IMG/VR virus record: IMGVR_UViG_3300042555_000740
Location: 1-44,518 of that record
DNA length: 44,518 bases
Reading direction: 5' to 3' (one strand)
DNA from: a virus
Shown here: positions 12,296 to 19,660 of the stretch, piece by piece
Numbering within the stretch: position 1 is the first letter of the stretch
How the letters are laid out: each line of letters begins with the position of its first letter
Notes under the pieces: generated by a model
Database searches by the model: none
What the model was told of the DNA's origin: nothing
Seen by the model: the letters and a program-made list of their open reading frames with translations, nothing else
Made by a program: the position numbers and the translations under genes

Positions 12296-12624
12296 GTGTT
12301 GTATGCCTTTCGTTCTAAGCGCAGCGTTGCTGCCTTTGTTCTCCAGTATTCAAAGGCAATCTCTCTCGCCTTCAGCTCCGCCTTGGCATAGGCAAGGTCG
12401 CCCTTAGCTACACCGTGGTCGAGTCGCGCTGCATAGACCGCATCACTTTCGTCTGCGTACCGCGCTTGTGCGGCTGCACTCTTGTTGCCGTTCATTTCAC
12501 CCTCGAGCATTGCCTTAGCAATGACCCGCTTAACGTCAGCCTCTGTCTTTAGGACGCGATACTCCGCATCCCTCAACATGACGGCTACCTCGCGGATGGC
12601 CTGAGCGAAGTTCTCTTCAGTCAT
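12292..12624 (-). CDS. Small coiled-coil protein of unknown function
   Basis: A 110-residue helical, charged protein (AIREVAVMLRDAEYRVLKTE, then ATLRLERKAYNT). Its composition is that of a continuous coiled coil without cysteines or membrane segments. Proteins of this shape often accompany phage replication genes, but I cannot assign a role. It is coupled at both ends. Confidence 0.68.
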   Translation of the reverse strand: MTEENFAQAIREVAVMLRDAEYRVLKTEADVKRVIAKAMLEGEMNGNKSAAAQARYADESDAVYAARLDHGVAKGDLAYAKAELKAREIAFEYWRTKAATLRLERKAYNT

Positions 12625-12871
12625 CTTCGCCGACCATCATGCGGATGTGTTCCATCTTTGCGATCTCTAGTGTCGATACGATGTCTGGGATGTAGGCCTC
12701 AGTCGACGCCATGAATAGGCCACCATTCTTTTTCCAGCCGACGAGCATCAGCGTGTCGAACGACTCCGACTGCTCAAGCGCTGCGGTTAAAATTACTGCA
12801 GGCGGTATCGTTTCGTAGGTAACATCCGGCCCACCTTTGGGAAAACGGATCACATTGTCTTGGTCGCTCAT
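12617..12871 (-). CDS. Small protein of unknown function (IRFPKGG type)
   Basis: An 84-residue protein opening DNVIRFPKGG, followed by a central strand-rich region (LMLVGWKKNGGLFMASTEAY) and an acidic end. Small proteins with an N-terminal VIRFP motif and a GW-x-x-G-LF-x-ST core are common in alphaproteobacterial phages; the function is unknown. It overlaps the primase-helicase stop by ATGA and the next gene by eight bases. Confidence 0.68.
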   Translation of the reverse strand: MSDQDNVIRFPKGGPDVTYETIPPAVILTAALEQSESFDTLMLVGWKKNGGLFMASTEAYIPDIVSTLEIAKMEHIRMMVGEDD

Positions 12872-14700
12872 ATAAATTCCTCTTCCATTTCAACTGGCAC
12901 TGGTGGCTGTGAAAATTGCACATACTTTCGCGGCTGCTCCCCGCGCTTTCCAATGAACTGCATTGCCTTTCCGCCCCAGTAGGTTCCGACATAGCCTTCC
13001 CACTCACCATTGCGCTGCTTGCTGCAGGTAAGGCGTGAGTCTGGTACTGCCAAAAGTTCAGGAGGGACTGGCTCATATTCTGAGAGCTCCGATATCTCGC
13101 GCTCTTTCTTCTTGTTTCGCCAGATCGTGAGGACGGTGTCCGCCAAGTCGGTAATAGAGCCAGAGCCCTTCACATCCATCTTGCCGGTTGGGGTTTCCTC
13201 GTTCTCGCCCTTCCGCGAGTGCGTGACTAAGAACACTGTGGTTCCAGTCGTGTTTTTGAAGTCGCATAGTTCCTCCATGAACCTCTTCTGAGCACTGTAG
13301 TCGTCGTCGTCGATACCACATTTAGACATGTTGTCTATGAAGAAAACATCAATACCGTATTTTTTCCGTGCATAACGGAAGACCTCAAGCATCTTCGTTG
13401 TCTTCGCTGTACCGACAAGATCGAACAGCCAAAGCTTCTGCGCATACCAGTCGATGCATGCGTTGGCATACGCCAGCGTAGGATCTCCCGTCGCTATACC
13501 AGCCGCTTGTCTGGTCAGACGTGTAAGCAAACGACGTGCTGGCATTTCCATCGAGGCGATGCACACGCGCTTGCTCTGAAGCATTGCGTCCAGCGCGAAC
13601 TGACCAGCGAGCTGTGACTTGCCGTGTCCGTTCACACCATTAAGGATCACGAGCTCCGCATCGCGGAACCGAAGATTACCTTCAAGATCTTCGATCAACG
13701 GCTGGAAGCCACGGCTGTCTTGGTCATTGTTGTACAGCTCACGAAGGATGTCCTCGCGATACTCCGTTGCACAGCGCAGCTCTTGCGGGTCGTAGCCAGC
13801 GGCTAGATCGCGGATGGCTTTGATGTCCACACCAGCTAACAAGCACTCGTTCAGATCCTTATGCGGAAGCGATGCGCGGATGCAGCGGTGAATGCCAAGC
13901 CTGTCGGCAATCTCTCGAGCAGCGAGCTCGCCCTCTTCATCCATGTCCAGAGCCAGCACGATGGTTTCAAATCGCTCGAGGTTGTCGTACTCGTTCTCGA
14001 TCCATTGCTGCTTTGCTCCCTTGCCTCCGCCGAATGGAACAGACAGCGCCGACACACCCATCTGGTACGCAGCCATCGCGTCGAACTCACCTTCAGTGAT
14101 CCATATCTCACGAGCATTTGGATCAACCGCTTGCCAGCCGAAGAGGCATGGCATCTGACCTGCGGATGTCGGCCCCTGCTTTTTCTTGTCGTTCATGTCG
14201 CGGAACTTAATCATCCGCGCTTCGCCAAGTGGATCTATGAAGGGAAACAGGATGCGGTCACCGTCAACAGCGATCCGAAACGCCTTCAGCGTGTTAGAAG
14301 TTAGGCCACGTTTTTCTAACAGGGAGGTCTCTATTGGAGTCGCCTCGACCTTGCGTGTCCGCTCTGGCCTGACAGGCGCTTGGTATTCCTTCTGCGTCGT
14401 GACGAACGACGGTCGCTCCACACCCAGCCACGAGCGAACCTCATCCATCGCCTCGATCAGACTTAGGCTATGCACCGCACGCCAGAGGTCGACTAAGTCG
14501 CCGCCACTCTCACCTGTTGAGAAGTCGCTCCACACGCCAGCCTTCGGGCCAGTCATGTGGATGCGCAGTGACTGCCCCTTCTCACCACCAAGCCCACCGA
14601 CGCAGTACTCAGATCCATTAACGATTCCCGCTGGCAGCAAGTGCCGTAGCGCTGGAAGCATGTTGCCGTTGAGGCGCTCCGATAATTCCCGTAAATCCAT
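12868..14700 (-). CDS. Replicative primase-helicase (Toprim plus DnaB-like helicase)
   Basis: A 610-residue protein of the T7 gp4 layout. An N-terminal primase region is followed by a Toprim domain (WITEGEFDAM near residue 200; IVLALDMDEEGE near 250). The DnaB/RecA-like helicase has a Walker A motif (LNGVNGHGKSQ near 355), a Walker B motif (VFFIDNMSKCG) and a sensor segment (VFLVTHSRK). It would unwind DNA and make primers at the phage fork. The N-terminal zinc domain is unusual: the first 75 residues contain only one cysteine instead of the CHC2/CxxC set, so zinc binding is lost. No DNA polymerase is visible nearby. Confidence 0.9.
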   Translation of the reverse strand: MDLRELSERLNGNMLPALRHLLPAGIVNGSEYCVGGLGGEKGQSLRIHMTGPKAGVWSDFSTGESGGDLVDLWRAVHSLSLIEAMDEVRSWLGVERPSFVTTQKEYQAPVRPERTRKVEATPIETSLLEKRGLTSNTLKAFRIAVDGDRILFPFIDPLGEARMIKFRDMNDKKKQGPTSAGQMPCLFGWQAVDPNAREIWITEGEFDAMAAYQMGVSALSVPFGGGKGAKQQWIENEYDNLERFETIVLALDMDEEGELAAREIADRLGIHRCIRASLPHKDLNECLLAGVDIKAIRDLAAGYDPQELRCATEYREDILRELYNNDQDSRGFQPLIEDLEGNLRFRDAELVILNGVNGHGKSQLAGQFALDAMLQSKRVCIASMEMPARRLLTRLTRQAAGIATGDPTLAYANACIDWYAQKLWLFDLVGTAKTTKMLEVFRYARKKYGIDVFFIDNMSKCGIDDDDYSAQKRFMEELCDFKNTTGTTVFLVTHSRKGENEETPTGKMDVKGSGSITDLADTVLTIWRNKKKEREISELSEYEPVPPELLAVPDSRLTCSKQRNGEWEGYVGTYWGGKAMQFIGKRGEQPRKYVQFSQPPVPVEMEEEFI

Positions 14701-14701
14701 T

Positions 14702-15577
14702 TCAGTAGCTCCGTTCGCTCTTACCGTTTACTGCTTCCTCTAGCGCAGCAATCTCTGCCTTCATAACTTTGAGCGAATCCCACAGCTCTTGATTGTCTTT
14801 CTCCTGCTTGCACCTATCGAGCAGCATTTCTTTCTTGTAGCGAAGGTCGTTTAGTTTCTCCCGCGCTTGCTTGAAGGACAGTCCAGCCATTGGACTGGCT
14901 GCAGCATTAGCCTTACCCTTCGGCACAAACATGCCGGTCCAACCGCCATTGATGTTGTGGTCAATGATCTGACGAACGGACCACCCTGCATCTACGCCTC
15001 CACGTAGAACATTGATAGCCAGCTTCCTTGCCTGATCAGTCAGCGGTTTCTTGATTTGCTTGCGCTGCTCTTCCCACTCTGCCCATGCATCTGCATCAAT
15101 CCAATCAGGCAGAGAGAAGGCGTCAGCCTTCTTACTATTCCCTTTATTCTCTTCTTTCTCTTTATTCCCTTTATTGTTCTGTGTCGCGGTGGTGTCGCGG
15201 TCCTGTCGCGCCGCTGTCGCGGTCCTGTCGCTCTGCCCCTTAGGATCGAGCTGGAAAGCGTTGTAATTGTTGATAGAAATGATGGTGACACCTGTCGCGC
15301 TATCGACGCACACCATGTCGCGGTCAACGAGACGTGTGAGAAAGCGAGTTGCCCAATCTTTGCTGCGTTCTAGGTGTGTAGCCATGTCCCGTACTGACAT
15401 CGCAAGCTGCCCACGCTGCAGTTTTATGGGGCGATCTTTGTAGCGCACGTCTACCTCTCTCCACGATGCTCGCAGCACCATCCACGCAAAGGCCATAGCC
15501 TCCGCATCAGTGCGAAAGATCGAGTGATCCAATAGACGGCGGTAAATTAGGACGTACCCGCCCAGCTCATGTGACAT
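14702..15577 (-). CDS. Phage replication protein, winged-helix initiator type
   Basis: A 291-residue protein starting at 15577, six bases after GGAGG. The N-terminal 110 residues (YVLIYRRLLDHSIFRT, LQRGQLAMSVRDMATHL, WATRFLTRLVDRDMV) match the winged-helix domain of phage O/replisome-organiser proteins. A low-complexity Lys/Glu/Asn linker follows (residues about 125-150), then a C-terminal domain (LTDQARKLAINVLRGG) and a coiled-coil tail. It probably binds the origin and recruits the helicase, encoded directly downstream. It is the first gene of the operon and starts beside an inverted-repeat-rich region. Confidence 0.8.
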   Translation of the reverse strand: MSHELGGYVLIYRRLLDHSIFRTDAEAMAFAWMVLRASWREVDVRYKDRPIKLQRGQLAMSVRDMATHLERSKDWATRFLTRLVDRDMVCVDSATGVTIISINNYNAFQLDPKGQSDRTATAARQDRDTTATQNNKGNKEKEENKGNSKKADAFSLPDWIDADAWAEWEEQRKQIKKPLTDQARKLAINVLRGGVDAGWSVRQIIDHNINGGWTGMFVPKGKANAAASPMAGLSFKQAREKLNDLRYKKEMLLDRCKQEKDNQELWDSLKVMKAEIAALEEAVNGKSERSY

Positions 15578-15867
15578 TCAAAACCTCCATTCTCTGCGGC
15601 CCTTCACCGCACTTGTTTGTTCGCTTAAAACTGTGACGGCAGGACCAATGCGAAATTTGGAGGTTTCGCACAAGCGAACATTGGTCGGTTCCCGTCGCGA
15701 TACGGTAGCCGTCACATGCTGCACATATTTCCGCTTTTCGAATTGCGCAAGAGGAAATGTGTTGGCGTTCTACATGCGCTGTGCAGAAGTTTTCTACGCG
15801 GCTTTTTATGTGTGGTGCAGCGAAGCCACACCTCGAAACTTTTTCCACATGTTTCGAAACACAGGAA
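15578..15867. other. Divergent intergenic region with nested inverted repeats, candidate replication origin or operator
   Basis: Perfect inverted pairs are TGTTCGCTT 15618-15626 with 15672-15680, TGTGACGGC 15632-15640 with 15708-15716, GACCAATG 15643-15650 with 15679-15686 and TGCGAAA 15649-15655 with 15664-15670. TGTGG pairs with CCACA at 15811-15830, and GTTTCGAAAC at 15851-15860 is a palindrome. There is no coding frame. The region separates the replication operon from the recombination operon. Origin function is an inference from position and structure. Confidence 0.55.
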
Positions 15868-15895
15868 TTGACGCTGGAAAAATAGTCTCTATGTT
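15868..15895 (+). promoter_or_regulatory. Promoter of the recombination operon
   Basis: TTGACG (15868-15873) and TATGTT (15890-15895) are spaced 16 bases apart. The palindrome GTTTCGAAAC ends eight bases before the -35 box, a good position for an operator. The first gene starts at 15938. Confidence 0.6.
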
Positions 15896-15937
15896 GTGCA
15901 TCGACACGACGATGCGTGTTCGCAGAAAGGAATGTAT

Positions 15938-16582
15938 ATGGAGACTGCTTCAACTCCCAAGACGAAGACCGTTTGGGAAACTCTCTCAGCCATCAACGTC
16001 AATGAGAACATCGAGAAGAAGAATGGCTTCTCGTATCTCTCGTGGTCGTGGGCGTGGGCTACGCTGATGGATCACTACCCGCATGCTGAGTTCTACTTTG
16101 AGAACCAGTCGGGAGAGAACGGTGATCTAAATAACGACGGCGTTATCCGCTATCCGGATGGGACGGCAGAGGTTCGTTGTGTTCTGACTGTTGAAGATGT
16201 CAGTCACACGATGTGGTTGCCGGTGATGGACTACAAGAACAACGCCATCAAGAACCCAAACGCACGCGACATCAATGACGCGAAGATGCGTTGCCTTGTA
16301 AAGGCGATGTCACTCTTTGGTCTTGGCCTCTACATCTACGCTGGTGAGGATCTTCCTGACGCCAGCAAGCAGAAGCCTGCTACTACTCCTGCGCCAGAGA
16401 CTGGTCTGGTCGACGAGAAGGTTCAGCTACTGAAGGCTGTCACTGATGCCGCAACCCTCGATGATCTGAAGGCGGCGTTCACTAAGGCCAGCAAGTACGC
16501 ACGCAATCGCAATGATGACGTGCTCTTGGCGGAAGTCACGAAGACCAAGGACGCACGTAAAGCTGTGTTGTCTGTCAAGTGA
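15938..16582 (+). CDS. DUF1071/Sak3-type single-strand annealing protein
   Basis: A 214-residue protein starting at 15938, seven bases after AAAGG. The N-terminal 140 residues match DUF1071: NGFSYLSWSWAWATLMDHYP, a conserved strand region ending in MWLPVMD, and DINDAKMRCLVKAMSLFGLG. The C-terminus is helical and linker-like. Members are assigned to phage annealing proteins (Sak3 type) that pair complementary single strands. The YqaJ exonuclease two genes downstream supplies the partner activity, as in Red-like systems. Confidence 0.83.
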   Translation: METASTPKTKTVWETLSAINVNENIEKKNGFSYLSWSWAWATLMDHYPHAEFYFENQSGENGDLNNDGVIRYPDGTAEVRCVLTVEDVSHTMWLPVMDYKNNAIKNPNARDINDAKMRCLVKAMSLFGLGLYIYAGEDLPDASKQKPATTPAPETGLVDEKVQLLKAVTDAATLDDLKAAFTKASKYARNRNDDVLLAEVTKTKDARKAVLSVK

Positions 16583-16743
16583 GTAGGCAGACGCAGCAGG
16601 TCGTTGAGTTGCTCGAGCTCTACTCAGGCAACGGCAAGCCAATAGTTGAGTGCGTTCCTCTGCTTGGCCGCAAGGCTGGCACGTTGAAGCGGCATGCAAA
16701 GATCAACGGGATCTCCTTCCCAGACTACAAGCCAAGGAATTAA
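16579..16743 (+). CDS. Small helix-turn-helix-like protein, 54 residues
   Basis: The GTG start overlaps the annealing-protein stop (GTGA) and the frame ends at 16743, three bases before the next start. The sequence LLGRKAGTLKRHAKINGISF looks like a helix-turn-helix with a basic recognition helix, followed by FPDYKPRN, a combination often seen in small phage DNA-binding proteins. It may regulate this operon or assist recombination. The gene is short, but it is supported by exact packing between its neighbours. Confidence 0.68.
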   Translation: MSRQTQQVVELLELYSGNGKPIVECVPLLGRKAGTLKRHAKINGISFPDYKPRN

Positions 16744-16746
16744 TGG

Positions 16747-17649
16747 ATGGAACAGAGAAGTGACGAGTGGTTTAAGGCGCGTGTAGGCGTCATCACTGGG
16801 AGTCGCGTCGGCGGTATCCTTGGAGTGAACCCATTTCAGAAAGCCGAAGACGTGATGCGCGATATGGTTCGTGAGCACTTCGGAGCTGATAAGGAATTCA
16901 CTGGCAACGCCGCCACAAATCATGGCGAGCGGATGGAGCCTGTGGCCTTGGCTTACTACGAGTCTGTGGCGGGTGTCGCAGTTACGCAGACAGGCATCGT
17001 CAAGCACGATGACTACGACTGGCTTGGCGCATCACCTGATGGACTGATCGGTCTTGATGGTGGCTTGGAGATCAAGTGTCCGTACTGGGCGAAGACGCCC
17101 TACTCCGTACACGAAAAGCCAAGTTATTACGCGCAGTGCCAGCACGTTATGGAGGTGTGCGACCTCCAGTGGATGGACTTCTTCTGCTACATCAGAGAGG
17201 ACTTGTATCTGCTGGAACGGCTAGACCGGAACACAACTTGGTTCGCCGACAACTTTCCAAAGCTTGAAGCATTCCGCAAAAAGTACCTCGAGATAATCGC
17301 GGATGAATCCAAGGCAAAACTTTATCTCGATACGGAACTCTCTGTCGTATCAAACGTGCGCAGTGAGTTGATGTCTGACCTATTTCTTCAGATCAAGGAG
17401 AAGGAGGCTGATATGGCTCCATTGAAGGAGGCATACGAAGCTCTCAAAAAGGAACTGGGCTCTGAGTTCGGCTCCTTCCAGACGGGCCGCATCAAGGTCT
17501 TGAAGGTAGAGAAGAAAGGGGCGGTAGATCATGCCGCCATTTATAAAACCGTAGACGTTGACAGTCTGCTAGCTGCAAAGGGTAAGTCCATTGAAGCTTT
17601 CAGAAAAGATCCTGTCATCAGCTACATCGTCAAAAGCATAGAGGATTGA
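16747..17649 (+). CDS. YqaJ-family viral recombinase exonuclease
   Basis: A 300-residue protein. RSDEWFKARVGVITGSRVGG is the family's N-terminal signature. GERMEPVALAYYE supplies the catalytic Glu, GASPDGLI the Asp and LEIKCPY the ExK motif. A Gln-containing helix follows (YYAQCQHVMEVC). It is related to lambda exonuclease and digests double-stranded ends 5'-3' to give single strands for the annealing protein. The last 100 residues form a coiled-coil extension common in phage members. Confidence 0.9.
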   Translation: MEQRSDEWFKARVGVITGSRVGGILGVNPFQKAEDVMRDMVREHFGADKEFTGNAATNHGERMEPVALAYYESVAGVAVTQTGIVKHDDYDWLGASPDGLIGLDGGLEIKCPYWAKTPYSVHEKPSYYAQCQHVMEVCDLQWMDFFCYIREDLYLLERLDRNTTWFADNFPKLEAFRKKYLEIIADESKAKLYLDTELSVVSNVRSELMSDLFLQIKEKEADMAPLKEAYEALKKELGSEFGSFQTGRIKVLKVEKKGAVDHAAIYKTVDVDSLLAAKGKSIEAFRKDPVISYIVKSIED

Positions 17650-17650
17650 C

Positions 17651-17833
17651 ATGGGACGACCGAGAAAAGACCACCAGAACCGTCTGGTTCAGACAACGAT
17701 TGACGACGTGATGTATCGCGCACTGTGCGAGATGTCCATTAAAGAAGACCGGCCTATCGCAGGCGTCGTGCGACAGGCAATCAATCTCTATCTTGCGCAC
17801 ATTGATCGTATGCGCAAAGTAGAACTCTCATAA
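17651..17833 (+). CDS. Ribbon-helix-helix DNA-binding protein
   Basis: A 60-residue protein. The basic N-terminus (MGRPRKDHQNRLVQTTIDDV) contains a short strand, followed by two helices (MYRALCEMSIKEDRP and IAGVVRQAINLYLAHI), the pattern of Arc/CopG-type ribbon-helix-helix repressors. It starts one base after the exonuclease stop. It is one of few visible regulators, so it may control this operon or the lysogeny switch, but no operator can be assigned. Confidence 0.75.
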   Translation: MGRPRKDHQNRLVQTTIDDVMYRALCEMSIKEDRPIAGVVRQAINLYLAHIDRMRKVELS

Positions 17834-17846
17834 GAAAGGCACAAGG

Positions 17847-18140
17847 ATGGCTTACGAACAAAAACCAAATACGTTTTCTCTTTTTCGCGACAGCGATGAG
17901 CGCATCGAGGAGCGCAAGAAGTTCTATCGCGAGAAGGATTGGGACCCTGAAGGCGTTCCTATCTACAGCGGAAGGATGCTTCTCGATACCGGCGAAGAGC
18001 TGAACATCGAAGCTCGCGTTATCGATGGAGCAAAAGGCAAGTTCTTTGCCGGTCGCGTGTGGAAGAAGAAGCTTGTTGACGCACCAGTGCAGCGTCAGGC
18101 ACCGCCACCACAAGACGATCTGGACGACGCACCGTTCTAA
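17847..18140 (+). CDS. Small protein with an SSB-like acidic C-terminal tail
   Basis: A 97-residue protein with AAAGG upstream. After a charged N-terminus (IEERKKFYREKDWDP) comes a short strand-rich stretch (GEELNIEARVIDG, FFAGRVWKKK), a Pro/Gln linker and the terminus DDLDDAPF. This tail closely resembles the acidic tip of bacterial SSB (DDDIPF), which binds recombination and replication partners. With no other SSB seen, it could be the phage single-strand-binding or loading factor. The fold of the body is not recognised, so the call rests on tail and context. Confidence 0.6.
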   Translation: MAYEQKPNTFSLFRDSDERIEERKKFYREKDWDPEGVPIYSGRMLLDTGEELNIEARVIDGAKGKFFAGRVWKKKLVDAPVQRQAPPPQDDLDDAPF

Positions 18141-18156
18141 TGAATAACAAATTGGG

Positions 18157-18180
18157 AGGGGTGGCTTGATGTCACCCCTT
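18157..18180 (+). terminator. Hairpin, weak terminator or attenuator
   Basis: AGGGGTG (18157-18163) pairs with CACCCCT (18173-18179) around a nine-base loop and is followed by only a short T-containing stretch. It lies 17 bases after the SSB-tailed gene and could partly end the recombination operon before the integrase region. Confidence 0.5.
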
Positions 18181-18194
18181 CTCAGGTAAATGGA

Positions 18195-18332
18195 ATGACA
18201 CTACTGATTGCTTGTTTGTTGATCCACGTAGGCGGCTTGCACTCTGGATGGTACCTGCTGGCTGTTTGGCTCTGGGCTACGAAGTGGTTCCTTAAATATT
18301 GGGGTTCTTTAACTGATGTTGGTGATTGTTAG
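18195..18332 (+). CDS. Very small hydrophobic protein, 45 residues
   Basis: The frame from ATG 18195 to TAG 18332 encodes a hydrophobic N-terminus (LLIACLLIHVGG) and a second Trp-rich hydrophobic stretch (YLLAVWLWATKWFL), suggesting one or two membrane segments. GGTAAATGGA upstream is a weak ribosome binding site. It overlaps the next gene by 17 bases. Function unknown. Confidence 0.5.
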   Translation: MTLLIACLLIHVGGLHSGWYLLAVWLWATKWFLKYWGSLTDVGDC

Positions 18333-18669
18333 AAACGAGGGATCTCTTGTTTATGGAGGCGAGAACCTGACGGAAGACTTGGAGCAGACCTTCGACCACG
18401 CAATTGGTGTGCGGAGGATCGGCCATAGTGCGGCTGGTGAGTTCGCTGAGATCTCCGTTAAGCGCGGAGATGGATCAGAGGTGCTCTTCCAACTGGATCA
18501 TGAACGCAAGGAGTACACCGTCGACGGTATCGTCGTGGTTGCGCTCGTTGGCTTTATTAAATGGAAAGCTGAAGACCGCGAGTGGCGAAAGCCAGCGGTC
18601 AGGCTTGGGTTTGACGCCCCCCGCTCCTACAGATTGGTACGGGATAACGCTATCAAGCGGACAGAATAA
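18316..18669 (+). CDS. Protein of unknown function, 117 residues
   Basis: The frame begins at ATG 18316 without a clear ribosome binding site, so coupling to the small upstream gene is possible. The sequence is beta-rich (GEFAEISVKRGDGSEVLFQL) with one hydrophobic patch (VDGIVVVALVGFIKW) and a basic C-terminus. No family is recognised. It lies between the recombination operon and the integrase. Confidence 0.6.
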   Translation: MLVIVRNEGSLVYGGENLTEDLEQTFDHAIGVRRIGHSAAGEFAEISVKRGDGSEVLFQLDHERKEYTVDGIVVVALVGFIKWKAEDREWRKPAVRLGFDAPRSYRLVRDNAIKRTE

Positions 18670-18714
18670 GTTAAATAGGAAGGTTGTGGTCGAAATGGAT
18701 TGTATGATGACGAC

Positions 18715-18751
18715 TGTGGGTGCCTCCAACCGTTCACCGATTGGAGGGTTT
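18715..18751 (+). promoter_or_regulatory. attP-like inverted repeat and SD-covering hairpin before int
   Basis: TGTGGGTGCCTCCAACC (18715-18731) is the exact reverse complement of 19706-19722 in attP. Within it CCTCCAA (18723-18729) pairs with TTGGAGG (18741-18747), and the latter contains the GGAGG ribosome binding site of the 18752 start. The segment may thus be both an integrase-binding site on DNA and a translation-blocking hairpin in RNA. Confidence 0.7.
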
Positions 18752-19579
18752 ATGGAAGGTAAGACTTGGGACGAAGCCGCAAAGCGGTGGCTGAATGGAC
18801 GGACCACCAAGCACATTAAGCAAGAGCAGCACTATATAGAGGTGCTCTCGCATTACTTGGGTGGCCTGCCTCTTGGCCGTATCACAAAGGGGGTGTTGGC
18901 GGATCTTCGCGATGACATGCTGAAGACCCGCGCTGTGTCTACCGTCAACCGTTACCTGACCGTTCTGCGGTCAGTGCTTAACATGGCGAGGGACGAGTGG
19001 GAATGGATCGACACCGTACCCAAGATCAAGAGGATGGAAGAGACCTCGAGGGTTCGGTACATCGACAAGGATGAAGCCCGTCGCCTGATCAGAGAGCTGC
19101 CGTCACATCTGAAGGACAAGGTCATCTTCGCCCTCACCACTGGACTTCGGGACGCCAACGTCCGAGAGCTCCGCTGGGAAGAGGTAGACCTTCAGAACAG
19201 GATGGTGACGATTGTCGGCGAGAAGATGAAGAACGGGAAGCCGCTCTCCATCCCTTTGAACGACACCGCCTACGACGTTCTCTGGAAACGGTTCAGGGCC
19301 AAGGACAAGAACGCTGAGTGGGTGTTTGCATATGGCGGCAGGCCAGTGCAGCGCAGCAATACGAAGGCGTTCAGGAAGGCTCTGAAGAGGGCTGGGATAG
19401 AGAACTTCAGATGGCACGACCTGCGGCATACGTGGGCCTCGTGGCACATCCAGAAGGGTACTCACACCGCAGCCGTTCGGGAGATGGGTGGTTGGTCGGA
19501 TGACAGGATGGTCCAACGCTATGCGCACTTGTCGACAAAGCACTTGCGCAAAGTGGCGGACAACGTCGGATCGCTGTAA
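18752..19579 (+). CDS. int: Tyrosine-type site-specific integrase
   Basis: A 275-residue protein from the 18752 start, which has GGAGGG immediately upstream; an upstream in-frame ATG at 18695 would add 19 residues. Residues 1-95 form a SAM-like core-binding domain (KTWDEAAKRWLNG, TVNRYLTVLRSVLNMA). The catalytic domain shows Arg in TTGLRDANVRELRW (near 131), HDLRHTWASWH (near 221), GGWSDDRM and the nucleophile Tyr in QRYAHLS (near 257). It would recombine attP (19661-19716) with a host tRNA-Gly gene. There is no separate arm-binding domain, as in short-type phage integrases. Confidence 0.95.
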   Translation: MEGKTWDEAAKRWLNGRTTKHIKQEQHYIEVLSHYLGGLPLGRITKGVLADLRDDMLKTRAVSTVNRYLTVLRSVLNMARDEWEWIDTVPKIKRMEETSRVRYIDKDEARRLIRELPSHLKDKVIFALTTGLRDANVRELRWEEVDLQNRMVTIVGEKMKNGKPLSIPLNDTAYDVLWKRFRAKDKNAEWVFAYGGRPVQRSNTKAFRKALKRAGIENFRWHDLRHTWASWHIQKGTHTAAVREMGGWSDDRMVQRYAHLSTKHLRKVADNVGSL

Positions 19580-19627
19580 GAAAATGGGGGCTGAATATCT
19601 GTGGATAAACAACCCCCGTATTCCATA

Positions 19628-19655
19628 ACTTCCGTGAAGAAAACCACGTAAGTTA
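19628..19655. repeat. Imperfect inverted repeat flanking attP
   Basis: AACTTCCGTG pairs with CACGTAAGTT with one mismatch across an eight-base spacer. It lies six bases from the tRNA-like core and may be an accessory protein or integrase site. CGGAAGT also recurs near 19786, on the other side of the core. Confidence 0.45.
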
Positions 19656-19660
19656 TTGAT

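Noticed and set aside
18316-18669. CsrA-like start (MLVIVRNEG) of the 117-residue protein
   Set aside because: Only the first few residues resemble CsrA; the protein is twice the family length and lacks the conserved remaining strands.
18404-18751. Integrase starting at 18404 (391 residues)
   Set aside because: The first 116 codons overlap another gene in a different frame and have no integrase-like sequence; a good ribosome binding site serves 18752.
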